A DNA stretch of 64,000 nt from Luzula sylvatica (Eukaryota; Streptophyta; Magnoliopsida; Poales; Juncaceae): contig OX326960.1 of NCBI GenBank assembly GCA_946800325.1, positions 9,894,893 to 9,958,892 of the forward strand, written 5' to 3'. Under the pieces are notes generated by a model that did not search any database, was not told the DNA's origin, and saw nothing but the letters and a program-made list of their open reading frames with translations. Each line of letters starts with the position of its first letter. The first letter of the stretch is position 1. Below, piece after piece: positions 10,501-21,930 of this stretch. Made by a program: the position numbers and the translations under genes.

Positions 10501-11662
10501 TACCCTTGCAAAAATAAAAATAAAAACATAAAATATCATATTTACCCTTGCAAAATAAAAATATCATATTTACCCTTGCAAAAATAAAATATCATAAAAT
10601 ATCTTAGGCACCCTTGCAAAAATAAAAATATCATATTTACCCTTGCAAAAATAAAAATATCATAAAATATCATAGGTACCCTTGCAAAAATAAAAATATC
10701 ATATTTACCCTCGCAAAAATAAAAGCATGATAAAATACGGTATTTATTTACTCTTGGAAAAATAAAAAGACGTATTTAATATTTAGCCTTTGATTGATTG
10801 ATGTTCAGGTATGGTGGATAAGGCGGTGGCGGTGCTGGCGAATCTGGCGACGATACCAGATGGGCGGACGGCGATAGGACAGGCGGAGGGGATAGGGGTA
10901 CTGGTGGAGGTGGTCGAATTGGGATCGTCCAGAGGGAAAGAAAACGCAGCGGCAGCTCTTCTCCATTTGTGTACCAATAGCAATCGATTTTGCAGCCAGG
11001 TTTTGCAGGAGGGAGCCGTGCCGCCGCTCGTCGCCCTCTCCCAGTCCGGCACCCCTCGCGCTCGAGAAAAAGTAACATTTCTTATCCTTTTATCAAAAGG
11101 CGCAATTTCACGTGTACCCCTGTAAAACATCGTAATTTCACATATACCCCCCAATAATATGAAATTTCACATATACGCCTGTAAATCCCTTCACGTATAT
11201 CCCTATCATATCATTTTAAAATCATCAACGTCTTTCTCGTTGGTAATATGTCGATTACGTAATTTTTAAAATTATCTTTTTATGATAATGAATAACTTTT
11301 TCTCTAAAATAATATTGAATACCATAAAAAATCAAATATTGTCAGTTCTCTCTCGTAATTTCTTTCCAAAAATCATTGTTGAAATCAATAATATTCTCAA
11401 AATTGTAAGTAACTAAAAGTTTTATTTAGGGGTATCCATGATATTTGAAGGGTTTATGGGGGTATTTATGAAATTTCACGTTTTTGAGGGGTATACATGA
11501 AATTATGATGTTTTTCAGGGGTACATGTGAAATTCTGCCTTTATCAAAATGTTTGGATTCGGGTTTGGTTTTGATGAATTTTATTTATGTGCGTAAATGT
11601 AGGCTCAAGCGCTGTTGAGTTACTTCAGAAACCAAAGACATGGGAATGCGAGGAGGGGATGA
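7581..11662 (+). CDS. PUB4-like U-box/ARM-repeat E3 ubiquitin ligase
   Basis: Five exons (7581-7853, 7933-8046, 8137-9616, 10809-11071, 11603-11662) join to 729 residues. An N-terminal helical UND region (residues 1 to about 240) is followed by a U-box near 245-315 (DFCCPLSLNLMSDPVIVNSG, then KWIELGYNVCPKTRHTLAHT), a Ser/Asn-rich linker, and armadillo repeats from about 450 to the end with the typical LLNLSINDNNK and GTPRGKKDASTALFNLS. It ends LLSYFRNQRHGNARRG. The order and these strings match Arabidopsis PUB4 (known), a membrane-associated or cytosolic E3 ligase in meristem, tapetum and receptor-kinase signalling. The linker is shorter than in Arabidopsis PUB4 (over 800 residues). Intron 3 (1.2 kb) is mostly minisatellite and intron 4 is mostly a MITE. 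Confidence 0.93.
9640..10795. repeat. Intronic minisatellite, TTTACCCTTGCAAAAATAAA units
   Basis: Intron 3 of the PUB4-like gene holds about forty imperfect units of roughly 25-30 bp, each close to CATATTTACCCTTGCAAAAA followed by TAAAAATAT. Larger blocks of several units are themselves repeated (compare 9700-9900 with 9925-10070 and 10085-10215). The unit resembles sub-repeats near the ends of the MULE-like elements at 55.9 kb and 61.4 kb. Confidence 0.9.
11099..11539. mobile_element. MULE-like MITE forming most of PUB4-like intron 4
   Basis: Inverted ends GGCGCAATTTCACGTGTACC and its near-complement at 11505-11539 enclose an AT-rich core. Both flanks read TTTATCAAAA (11089-11098 and 11540-11549), a 10-bp target duplication. 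It fills the intron between exons 4 and 5, leaving the splice sites outside. Confidence 0.85.
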
Positions 11663-12220
11663 TTTGAGGGGATTGATTCGGAATAAATATATATTCTTTT
11701 TTTTTTGTAGTTTTTTAGGTTTTGTGTAATTATTTTTGGAAATTAATTGATGATGTGTTTTGCTTAGGTGCTTGTTGTAACTTACTTAGTTGGGAGTTAT
11801 TTATTTGTGTTCCTTTGTAAAAAGAAAAAGAAATTTTAATGGATTTGTAAACTTGTTGTATTTCTTTGTATCTTTTCTACTTTATTCTTGTATGCAGATT
11901 GTGATTTTGATTAAACATAGTTTCTTTTTGTCAGAAATCTCATCATAGATTGTCATTTTATTAAACTTAGTTTTTGCTAATACAATTGAACAAATATGAG
12001 CACCAAAAATATTTCTAGAAGTTGGTCCACAAATTTTGTTAGCAGGACTAAAAGCATGATAAAACCCTAATTCCTAATTCCTTTTGCATGAATATTATCC
12101 TATTGCATAACAAAACCAAATTAATATTATCCTATGCATGAATTTATCACCACCAATTAAAAACCATTTCAAAAAACAAAAAACAAAAACAAAACAAAAA
12201 TTAACACCATTTTGCACAAG
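11663..12220. other. 3' flank of the PUB4-like gene, no gene seen
   Basis: T-rich sequence after the stop codon with possible poly(A) signals (for example AATAAATA near 11681). No open frame of interest. Confidence 0.5.
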
Positions 12221-12540
12221 TACCGCTGATTCTATTGACCGGTACGAATTAACATGTACCGCTGATTCTATTGACCGGTACGAATTAACATGTACCGCTG
12301 ATTCTATCGAAAACCCTTTATTTCGCCAATGCATCAGCATTTGAATCGAAATCGGTCCTTGATTCACCCCTTGAGGATCCAAATAATACCATCGAAGGGA
12401 ATTCTGGTTATTTTGCAAAGGAATTCGTAGACTTTGTTTTTTGCTTCTGATTGCTCATTAAGGGTATTTTGGTCATTTTGCTCCTCGTCAGAATCAGAGA
12501 GGTCAATGTATACTGCTGGGGGAGGCGTTATTGGGTTTCG
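12221..12540 (-). pseudogene. GYF-domain gene fragment with a 12-residue coding repeat
   Basis: The minus strand encodes LRWYYLDPQGVNQGPIS followed by a hydrophobic/Trp stretch, the core of a GYF-like domain (WYYxDPQGxxQGP). Upstream, in another frame, is PAVYIDLSDSDEE, the acidic motif that precedes GYF in plant SWIB/Plus-3/GYF proteins. The frame change between them and the lack of further domains indicate a decayed fragment. After the GYF core a 36-bp unit (starting TACCGCTGATTCTAT at 12221, 12257 and 12293) adds three copies of about SIESAVHVNSYR. The parent gene is not in the window. Confidence 0.55.
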
Positions 12541-13575
12541 GATCCTGACTGTTAGGGTTTAGGTTAGGGTTTTGGGTCTCCGCAATGAATGTTGCTTCTA
12601 TGACAGAATTAATTCATAAAATGAGAGTTATCTTCAACAATGAAAATTTGCACAAAAAAAGAAAGAAAGATCAATCATTGATTTCTTCAGAGGATTTCAA
12701 TCCATTGCCTACAAATGATAAAAGAAAAAATAGTATACTGGTAGTTATTTATGGTGCTAAACCCTAAACCCGAAACACGCAAAATATTATATTGAGGCTT
12801 CAAAAAAGCTCTAGTTCAGATAATAAAACTTAAAAAGAAAAATGAATCAAACAAGATGGAGTCATGGAGAGCAAAGAATAATAGAGAAGCTTTAAGAGGT
12901 TATTATTCGATACAAATATTCCAAAGAGAACAATGAAATATTTTTTTTCTTTTTTAGAACTAAAAAGATATTCTAAATTAATAGGGAAAAAAATGAGAAA
13001 ATGTGAAAATAATAAAGTACCAATAGTTGAAGAAGAATATTAAAGTACTTTAGAAAGTACCAATAAACTTTAGAATAATAAAGTACCAACAAACTCAAAA
13101 ATTAAAATTACGAAATCAAATTTTGCGAAAAATACTTTATAATAAATAAAGGATAAAATATTTACGAAATCAAAATTTGCCACACATTTAAAACAAAAAG
13201 GTTTTTTATTGTTTACTAAAATATTGAGAAAATTAAAATTGACACAACAAAATATAGGCTATTTGAGATCTGATTAGTCTTAATTATCTAAATCAAATTC
13301 TATATCTATATACATATTCTCAATATGAACATAAACAACAAATATTGAAGTAAGTAGTCAATAATTATTCAGTTGAGCTGAGCCTGATTTTGATCCAATT
13401 TTGGTCAACTAACGAGAAATGATCCATCATTTGTTAATTGCCATCTAAAACCCGTCCATTAATTTTACACTTTCTATACATTTTCTTATGTCCTTTTAAG
13501 CATCTTATGTTTTCATTTTAAAAAAAATATTTGTATGACAGCATACAAAAAAGATTTTTATATTAATAAAAAAAT
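12541..13575. other. AT-rich intergenic stretch, no gene seen
   Basis: Telo-box-like GGGTTTAGGTTAGGGTTTTG lies at 12556-12575. A 60-codon open frame follows at 12585 (MNVASMTELIHKMRV), with no family resemblance. The remainder is AT-rich with scattered AAAGTACCAA repeats (13015-13090). Confidence 0.4.
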
Positions 13576-13797
13576 GGGGAATTATATCATACACCATTTT
13601 TGCTTGTCATACATCCATTTTCAAGGATATTTTGAGTAATTATCAATTAATGAGTATTTAAAGTAATTTTTCAAGTGTATTTATTAATAAATGATATGAA
13701 ATAGGAAATTTGAATTGTTCATAAAAAATAAAATTTATGATACACCTTTCTAAATACTCAAAATACCCTTTTGAAAGGGTATATGATAGAACTCCCC
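13576..13797. mobile_element. MITE with GGGGAATTATATCATACACC end
   Basis: The left end GGGGAATTATATCATACACC and the right end (complement GGGGAGTTCTATCATATACC) form inverted ends. Flanks TAAAAAAAT and TAATAAAAT match at 8 of 9 positions, an imperfect target duplication. Related copies are at 14.63-14.84 kb, 25.33 kb and 27.00 kb. Confidence 0.7.
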
Positions 13798-13880
13798 TAA
13801 TAAAATAATACAAAAATATGTTTAATAATGTTAAATATAGAAAATAGAAGGCTATTTTGGTCAAATTTTTTTTAACACCA

Positions 13881-14000
13881 TGAAATATTAATTTTAACCC
13901 ATACAGGTAGGTAAATGAAAACAAAATCTTGTTCGGAGTATGAAATATTAATTTTAACCCATACAGGTAGGTAAATGAAAACAAAATCTTGTTCGGAGTG
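13881..14000. repeat. 60-bp tandem duplication
   Basis: Two copies, 13881-13940 and 13941-14000, differ only at the last base. They lie in a fragment of the MULE-like family that has the core GGTCAAATTTTTTTTAACAC (13858) also found at 30.39 and 38.40 kb. Confidence 0.9.
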
Positions 14001-14287
14001 GTTTCTTTTGAGTATCAAAAAAATGAGGATTTTTTTTACAAATTCAAAAGATAGGTTATTTGAAAATTTCTCCATGTTTAAAGTATTTCTTGTATATATT
14101 TATCGACAATCTTTTCTTGACGATAATTAAGGTCGCCTGTGAATAACAACTCCCTTCACTAATCACTTAAAATGTTCCTCATTCTCATATAAGTCCTCGC
14201 TGCAACTACCATAAAACAAAAAAAAAATGATCAATCATCATCCATTAATTAATCCTAAATCCACAACAATTCCAAAATACTAAATCA

Positions 14288-16340
14288 CTAATATCCATTC
14301 ATCGAATAAGAGCATTGCATGAACTTGATACTATCAACCGCCAAAGGCTCGGTCGGAAAAGGACAAGCCCCCTCATGTTCCCCTTGAAGCGGACCGCACG
14401 GAGCAGGGCTGACATCACTCGACACACCCTCGACATCCGTGCAAGTCCACGCTTGTTTCTTCGCTTTTGCCGCCATACCAACCGTTACATTGGAGATGCA
14501 TATTCCGGTGAATGCGTCGTTAGGTATCCCCTCTAGCCTCGCAGCAATCGAGACCTCCTTCGCCACCACATTGCTATAACTAATACCTGTCGTTACACCC
14601 AACAATTGCATATATTATAAAAATAGGGGGAGTTCTATGATATACCTTTTAAAAAGGGCATTTTTGAATATTTAGCAATTAATTAGATTTTTAAAAGATG
14701 TACCGTAAAACTTATTTTTAATGGAGATTTTTGTCATTAAATAAACAATACGTTTTTCCTATTTAACCTATCATTCATTGATAAATACACTTGAGATCTT
14801 ACCTTAAATACTCATTAACTAATAATTACTCAAAATACCTGTAACATTTGGCATGGCGTTAGGATCGTACTTATCGTCTGGATGCGACTTATAATTCCCG
14901 GTCATCCAAAAGGCCCATTTCATCGTGTTCAAGTTCATTCCTCTCACATATATATCCTTCACATATGCACCACGTCCCGGTGCAGTCTTGATACGTACCT
15001 ATATATGATCAATACATGTTTATTTATTCAATTAATAAACTTAATATTTCGTGATAATTGAATTTGTACGCCGGATTCAGAATTAATGGCGGTGATATCT
15101 TCGGCACGGACGTCCTGAATGCCGCCAGACATCTCGCTCCCCAGCGCAATGACGGCACTGGTGGGCGAGATGCAAGTGAGGCGTCGAATCGCAATATGCT
15201 GACTAGGCATGCCGTAAGATATGCCGTACTCGTCCCATCCGCTTTTTATCGCCACGCAGTCGTCTCCTGATACCACGTAACAATCTTCTATTCTCACATG
15301 CGAACACGAATCTACAATAGTTTGTTACGTATTGTAAAAGGATATATTGAATGATAATAAATTCATGGGAATTAATTACCTGGATTTATTCCGTCCGTGT
15401 TGGGAGAACGAACCGGAGCAAGAATAGTAATGAACGAGATGACTATGTTGCTACATTGTATAAAAATATAAAATAAATTAAAGTTATAAACTTTTGATCT
15501 CGTGATTTTAATTTTAATAACCTGCTGTAAACAGGATGGATGTTCCAATTGGGAGAATTAAGCAAGGTTAGATTGGATATAAGGATTCGATCCGAATGCA
15601 TGAGCTCGATTAAATAACCGCGCGTATATTTCAATTGATTTTTGTGAAATTTTTGCCACCACGATGCTCCTTGCCCATCTATGGTTCCATTATCCCCTAA
15701 AAATAATACAAATAAAATAACTCCAATTATTCGTACCAGCACCAATAAGTTTTCGTACCAGTATTTCTAATGAATTGTACCTGTAATAACGACATCGGTA
15801 AGGTTAGATCCGCCAATAAGGCTACTATACCTCCCACCTGGCTTATCTCTTCCTCTCCCATACGAAGGCAATGGATCCATCAATGGCCATTGATTTACAT
15901 CCTACTTACCATTTCAAACATCCAGTTTTAATATCTAATATTTCCAGGGTTATGAATACAAAATTACCAACCTGAGTAGCTAATAAAACGGCATCTTTGT
16001 GCAGAAACAGAGTGAAACAACTCGTGAGGTTAAACGGGCCGGTAAGCCACTTGCCGGCCGGTACGTAAAGCATGCCGCCACCTGTACTCGAGTACTGAGA
16101 GAGATGGTCCACCGCGGACCGAAAGGCATTGGTGTTTACGGTGCTGCCGTCTCCGACTCCGCCGAACTCTTTGAGGGAAGATACGTGGGCCCTACATGTA
16201 GGAGATTGGTAATTTATTTCCGTTATTGGGCTATCGGGTTCGGAGTCCGATTCTTGTGGTACCCTCCTTCGCATGGCTTGAGCTGACTGGATGGAGAATG
16301 TGGCGACTAGGAGAACTATTAGCCATTTTGTGAGAGTAAT
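14288..16340 (-). CDS. GH28 polygalacturonase-like protein
   Basis: Seven exons (16340-15972, 15901-15781, 15696-15522, 15450-15380, 15311-15070, 14998-14839, 14586-14288) give 477 residues in frame. A first short exon is needed; 16487-16452 (MVLLTNKISSLT) fits in phase but has a weak donor. The next exon opens with a hydrophobic signal segment (WLIVLLVATFSIQSAQA), so the product is probably secreted to the cell wall. Parallel beta-helix motifs seen: RSPNTDGINP and SGDDCVAIKSGWDE (the catalytic Asp residues) and VRIKT. The classical GHG motif is replaced by IALGSEMSGG, as in the At3g61490/At3g48950 clade (known), so pectin hydrolysis is likely but not proven. Intron 7 starts inside a MITE. 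Confidence 0.9.
14632..14838. mobile_element. Truncated MITE inside GH28 intron 7, supplying its 5' splice site
   Basis: One end, GGGGGAGTTCTATGATATACC at 14632 (first 20 bases shared with the 27.0 kb copy), is intact. The rest reads, on the minus strand, as a close match to 13626-13712 of the MITE at 13.6 kb (TTTTGAGTAATTAT, then TTAATGAGTATTTAA, then CAAGTGTATTTAT). The match begins exactly at the intron's first bases GTATTTTGAG and the terminal 50 bp or so are missing. Confidence 0.75.
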
Positions 16341-18382
16341 CTGTCAGGTTAAAACAAGAGAATGTTAGATGAGAAAAACTTGAATGTATGTACGCTCCTT
16401 GTAAGTTTATGAATTTCAGCAATTTGGAAAAATATTAGAGAGAGAGAGTACAGTGAGAGAGGAGATTTTGTTTGTGAGCAACACCATTATCAGAATCACA
16501 AGCTAGGAAGAGAGAAACAGAGTGAGCTTGGACACAAGCAAACCCTTCTTGCTTAAGCAGTGTGCCGAAGTGCTTTATATATATTCACAGAAAAAACATG
16601 ATCATATATCTTTTTGTAAAGGAAATTTCTAATAAAACCCCTCATCAGATAAATATTTCTTCAAATTGGTACTTCTTCTCCAAAGCCATTTATTCTCCCT
16701 TGCAAAAAAAAAGATCCCTTAAACAAAAGGGTCCCAATGGAATTTGTAACATTCTCGGAATTAATTACTACGGAAGAGAGGAATTGGGTAGGTCTAGCTT
16801 TCGGTGCATGGATATGTAATTGGACATTAGGATAGAAACACAGGCTATTTGACAAACTAAAAAAAGAAAAAATAAATGACCCACTTATCCCACGCATTAT
16901 CATCTATGTTTTCTCAGTGCATTTTCTCTTTTTAGCCACCATTTCGTCGTTCTTTTGTTGGTCCACAATTAAGCTAATTTAGGATCGCAATAACTCAAGG
17001 TTTTATGTTTGGTTCACGAGATTTGAAAGAAAAGGGGGAAATTGAGGTTTAGGGCCTATAAAGAGAGATCACATGGCAAATATTGTTACATAATGGAGCT
17101 GATGGTACCAGCCTACCAGTAAGAATCTCATGCGGCGAAGACCCTTGTCTTATCTTTCTCTCTCACTCACTATTGCAATCTTCACGGGTTTATGTACCGG
17201 TGTCGCCGGTACATTCTCTTCTCTCTCACGGGTTGCAAATTGCAAATTGAAGACAGGATGTTGGGCCTGTTTGGTGGTGGGGTTCATCCACCACTTCTCT
17301 CCGTCTCCGTAGCAGCTAGAAAACCTAGCCCACCAATCGTTCAAATCAAATCAATGTTGTTTCATCTTCATGTCCCCATTTGTCTCCATTTTTATGAGTA
17401 AATGCAGATTACATTTGAGCAAAGTTTTAATTTGGGTAGATTTCAGAATTTTTTTGATGTGTAACATCGGTTTTTTTCCAAGTTTTCGGAGATAATAAGG
17501 CGGGGCTGACATAATTTGGAAAAGATTTGGCGAAACATGGGTTTATTTGGCCATCTGATGTTTGGAATGTGATTTTTGCATGTTAAACTTAATCAAAAAA
17601 TTAATTAAGTCTGTTTCGTCACATTACTTGGAGACCTTACTTGGAGAAAGAAGAATTTTTTTTTTTTTAATTTATGTTTTGCCAACAATAAAAAAAAATG
17701 CATTTAGCCACCTCATATGGCCAAACAACAGGTATTTTCGTTAACTATTTTCGTGAAACAAAAATAAAAAATAATATTTTCTGGTTTCGTCAATTAAAGT
17801 GACGAAACAAACTTATTTAATTTTTTTTACATTTGACCTCGTTAAACAATTTTAATTTGTTTCGTCATGTGTTGGAGAAACGGACATGTTTTTTCCCATG
17901 ACAAAACATTTAGTTTTGCACAATAAATTTTGTTGCAAAATTAATTTTGAATGCAAACTTATAGTTTAATCCTATTTTTTTTTTCTAGTTTCTCACATTG
18001 ATCTAGTTATCACTAACTGACTGTCAAAATCACGAAAACCATATTTTAAATTTCTCAATCTACAATCAAAGTTTCGGGGTTTCGCTAGAGATCAAACAAT
18101 CTTTGCTATGCAAATTAATAATCTCCAATTGGAGCCAAGTTGGGCTTACAAAATCTCCATTTCTTTCAAAAAAAACAAAACAAAAAAAAAAAATCCATAA
18201 CAAAATTGTATATTGCACACCCAAATCCTCAAATATAAGAATTCATATGATATGATTATTATCACCGAGTAACAACAATATATGTTTACTTCATAAACAC
18301 CTCAATTTTAAAATACCGAATCTCAAGAGCAAATTATAAACTCTCGCACCATACAAATCATATATACAACATGAAAATACCG
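16341..18382. other. Intergenic between GH28 gene and coiled-coil gene
   Basis: 16425-16560 would hold the GH28 5' UTR and possible first exon (GA-rich). Between 16.6 and 18.3 kb I see only AT-rich sequence and short open frames without family resemblance. The reading at 17130-17312 has no domain or codon pattern that I trust. Confidence 0.4.
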
Positions 18383-19108
18383 TCATACTCGAAATAACGA
18401 CGCATCTTGCAACCCGTCCTCCCTTATTTGCAAAGACGAAACTCCTTGTGCAGGGCAAAAATCAAACCCCTCCCACGGGAACAGGACACCTCCAGTCCCC
18501 CACTCACCCCCGAACGATAACGGGCCGAAACCATAATACTCTCCTACCCAACCAGAGAACTTCCTAACGGGTCTACCGGGTAACAAACGGGTCTCGTGCA
18601 GATCTTCCGCGGTGTCCTCTCCTTCTCCTACGAGGACGTGTAACGCGACGGACTCTGCAATGCGGGCCCCTTCTTTTTCGAGTCGATCTTGTTCTTCTTG
18701 TTTCTTCTGTTTTTTCTTTTCTAATTCTGAAATTATCGCCGCCGAGGCCGCGAGGGCTTTTTCTAACCTACGTTTTTTCTTTTCTGCTTGTTTTTGTTTT
18801 TCTATTTCGGAGTTGATAACGGGTTGCAAACGGGTCGTGTTTGGATCTTCTGTGGCGTCTTCTCCTACGAGTACGTGTAACGCAACGGATTCGGCAATGT
18901 GTGGTGCTTCTTTTTCTTCTTGTTTTTTATTTTGTTTTTTCTTTTCTAATTCGGAAATTATTGCTCTAGAGGCTGCGAGTGCTTTGTCTAACCTACGTTT
19001 CTTCTTTTCTGCTTGTTTTTGTTTATCCGATTCGGAGTTAACGGGTTGTTTCTTTTTCGGTTTTTTTATTTGAACCCGGTCCGCTTGACTAGACCCGGCT
19101 TTTTCCAT
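18383..19108 (-). CDS. Unrecognised basic coiled-coil protein with internal duplication
   Basis: A single exon encodes 241 residues. After a short basic start (IKKPKKKQ) two similar blocks follow, at about residues 25-88 and 97-168. Each has KQAEKKKRRL, then KALAAS, then IISELEKKKQ, then IAESVALHVLVGE. The first half of each block is Lys/Glu-rich and predicted coiled coil; the second is a short conserved hydrophobic helix. The C-terminal 75 residues are not charged and are Gly/Phe/Trp-rich (WVGEYYGFGPLSFGGEWG). I recall similar plant proteins of unknown function with the AESVALHVL phrase, but I cannot name the family. A 5' UTR intron starting near 19695 is possible. Function is not inferred. 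Confidence 0.75.
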   Translation of the reverse strand: MEKAGSSQADRVQIKKPKKKQPVNSESDKQKQAEKKKRRLDKALAASRAIISELEKKKQNKKQEEKEAPHIAESVALHVLVGEDATEDPNTTRLQPVINSEIEKQKQAEKKKRRLEKALAASAAIISELEKKKQKKQEEQDRLEKEGARIAESVALHVLVGEGEDTAEDLHETRLLPGRPVRKFSGWVGEYYGFGPLSFGGEWGTGGVLFPWEGFDFCPAQGVSSLQIREDGLQDASLFRV

Positions 19109-21930
19109 CCCTTTTAATTTTTCTTTCTTTTAAGTGATTGTAAAAATGGTAAATACTATGAGAGTTTACAGTTCGAATGAAATTTTAGTATGCTACACCC
19201 ACTCAGGACGATAAGTGTACCTCAATTTGCGAAAAATGCAATCCCAAAAGGAAACGAGAGGAGAGAGAAGAAGAGAGAGACGGTAATTCAAACCCATGTT
19301 TAATAAAACCAGAGAGAATAATGGCGAGCCGCGCTAATCTGAGCAAAAGGATGTAGATCGTTCATATGGCTCTTTTACTGCAAATATTTATAAACAAGAA
19401 TATATAATCAGAACCATATAATTGTAGTTTTATGAAGAATAAATGTATATGGCAAAGTTATTTCCATCCCCAAATCTATCTGATTAGACCCAAATTGCCC
19501 TCAATTTTGCCTTATTTTGTGCTGATGAAACACTAAAGATCAATAAACCACAGTATAAATAGACTAATTTCACCAGGAAAAAACGAGAATTAATTGGAAT
19601 AACAAGACTAGCTATTAAACAGGACGGTAAAACCTAACAATCAACAGAAATCGACCAATTATGGATCTGATTAGAGGAAACAAGCCTTACTTGATGCATT
19701 TGCAATCGATAAATCCTTATCACGAACGCGAGAGAGAGAGCGAGAGAGAGGGGTTTTGGATCTGGAAGAGAAGACTTTTCGGAGAGGATTAGGAGACGAG
19801 AAAAAGAAGCAGCACAGCACATGAGGAACACGTGAAGCGATGGCGGAAATAACCAACATTACACGAAAGGGGTATTTTCGTCTATTCACATATGGAGCAT
19901 TGCTTGTTGTACTCTATTTTTGTACCATATATACTATTGATTGTCTAGAATTATAATTAAATGTTTTGCCAAGCGAGTTAGCGTGCAATAACTATGTGAT
20001 CGTCCAAGAAAGTAATTCTCGTTCTCGGATATTTTTTATTTGATCTAATGATATTTCGAATCAATTATTGATGAACATGTAATTAGTTCAGTGAGTATAT
20101 AACATGATAAATTGCATATCATATGTCATGAAATAAATTTCGATATTTCACTGATATCAAATGGTGAATCTGAGACGAACAAATATTTCTTCGTTTAAAA
20201 AATGTAACACATATTCTGAGAAGCTATTTTAAGGATTAAAAACAAAACAAAAAATAATATGATTTTTATTTCACTGAATACATGTATATTGCGTCCAAAC
20301 TAAAAAATATGTACAAAATAACTTTTATATTTTTTTAGCTACACAAAAATATTTTTTTATATTTTCATAAAAAAATACATTTGTAGGTAAAAAGGGAAAA
20401 TACTTTTTATATTTTTCTTTTGCTAAAAACGAAATATAGAAATATTTATATTTATACAAAAATATTTTTCGTAAGGATGTTTGTTTTAGATGTAAACATA
20501 TAACAAATATCTTCTTTTTTAGCTAAAATATACATAGTTATTTTAGATAGAATTATTGAGCGGAAATAAGAAATGAGTCTGATGACCAGTTGTTTTTATG
20601 CGCAAAAAAAATATTTCTTTTATATAGTTACAAATGATAATACTTTGAATTCATTGGTTTCTAAAAATATATATTTATAAAAAAAATGTACATATAGCTA
20701 GTGATAATAATTTATTCAAGGCAAAATAAATAAATAAGAGATTCTAACTATTGGCTTGGCTCCACTTCCTTTACAAAATTTGAGTCTCCGAGTCAACATT
20801 ATTTCTCGCTATACTTTGTAATTTTCCAATGACTAAAGACATGAAGTTCAATAATAACGATAGAATTCCATGAATATGCACCAAGAGTACCCATGTCATT
20901 GTATTTTTGAAAAAAAATCATATTTCACCATTAAGTATTTCGTATTTTATAGCTAATTTGTTTTCCCAAAAATTTAGTTTCTTGTAAATAAACTTTATTG
21001 TGATTTTGATTTTGCAAATACAAGTGGTAATTCTTTTGTGAAGATCTAAACTTTATAACCCCTTATCAGGAATTCTTAGATTCAATTGATACTTTTTTAT
21101 TGAATTTCTAAAATACTAATCAATTTGACATTCTTTTTTTTTAAAAAAAAATTGGTATAAATTGTGTAATTTTTTAATCAAAATTTCCATTTCACACCCC
21201 TTTAATCAAAATTGAATTAAAATATGATTTATTCGTTTCGGTTTCAATTAGATTCAATTTTTTTTGTTTTTTTGAGTGGTATTTGACAAGCGATCATTTT
21301 CGTTACTGATACCTAATTAGATTCAAAATTTGGTACGGTCCGATTTAAATCGGCTTGATCTTATTCGGTATGGCATTCAAATACACTCGGCTAGTTGAAA
21401 TTCCACGGCATTCAAATTTTGGATCGTTCGGATATAGAGTCGTTTGGGTCTTGAGCCAGGTTGGTAGAGATTATGGATCAATTGGATTAAGTAACTTGTG
21501 AGATTTATGTTACATGTCGATTTTTTCTATAGTTCGGATTACTCGCCACGACATTTATCGAGTTACAACGGATTCAGATTATGAGTCAATCGAGTTTTAG
21601 ATTATGAGCCATTCGTATAGTGGATCGTTCGGATTCGAGTTTGGACAGATTTTCATCAACATTTTAGGATCCGCACGAGAGAGTCGAGTCGATTTTTTGG
21701 TTTTTTAAGAGATATTTTTTTAAAAATATATAATTATAAGAATCTCATATAATATATATAATATAATAGTAAGTTGATTATATTGTATTTTTAATAAAAA
21801 AAATTAATATTAAAAAACATAAAAACTAATAGAATTAAAAAGATAATTTATCAATATATATAATATTTTAAACTTATAAACTCCTATCAAATAGTATTGT
21901 TATAAGTAAATTAAGAAAATCATAAGATAT
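19109..21930. other. 5' flank of the coiled-coil gene, then AT-rich DNA
   Basis: 19.11-19.90 kb is GA-rich and likely contains the 5' UTR and promoter of the minus-strand gene ending at 18383. From 19.9 to 21.9 kb I see no open frame of interest. 21.34-21.70 kb is GC-richer with CGATTTAAATCGG-like phrases and may be a decayed element. Confidence 0.4.

Noticed and set aside
16267..16423. Alternative GH28 start with MANSSPSRHI
   Set aside because: It is in a different frame from the GH28 domain; the correct frame reads a hydrophobic signal segment across the same bases.
17130..17312. Possible small secreted peptide gene
   Set aside because: A hydrophobic start is present, but there is no recognisable motif, conserved Cys pattern or neighbouring exon to support it.
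18612..19073. 153-residue Ser/Cys/Phe-rich plus-strand open frame
   Set aside because: It is the antisense shadow of the coiled-coil gene.
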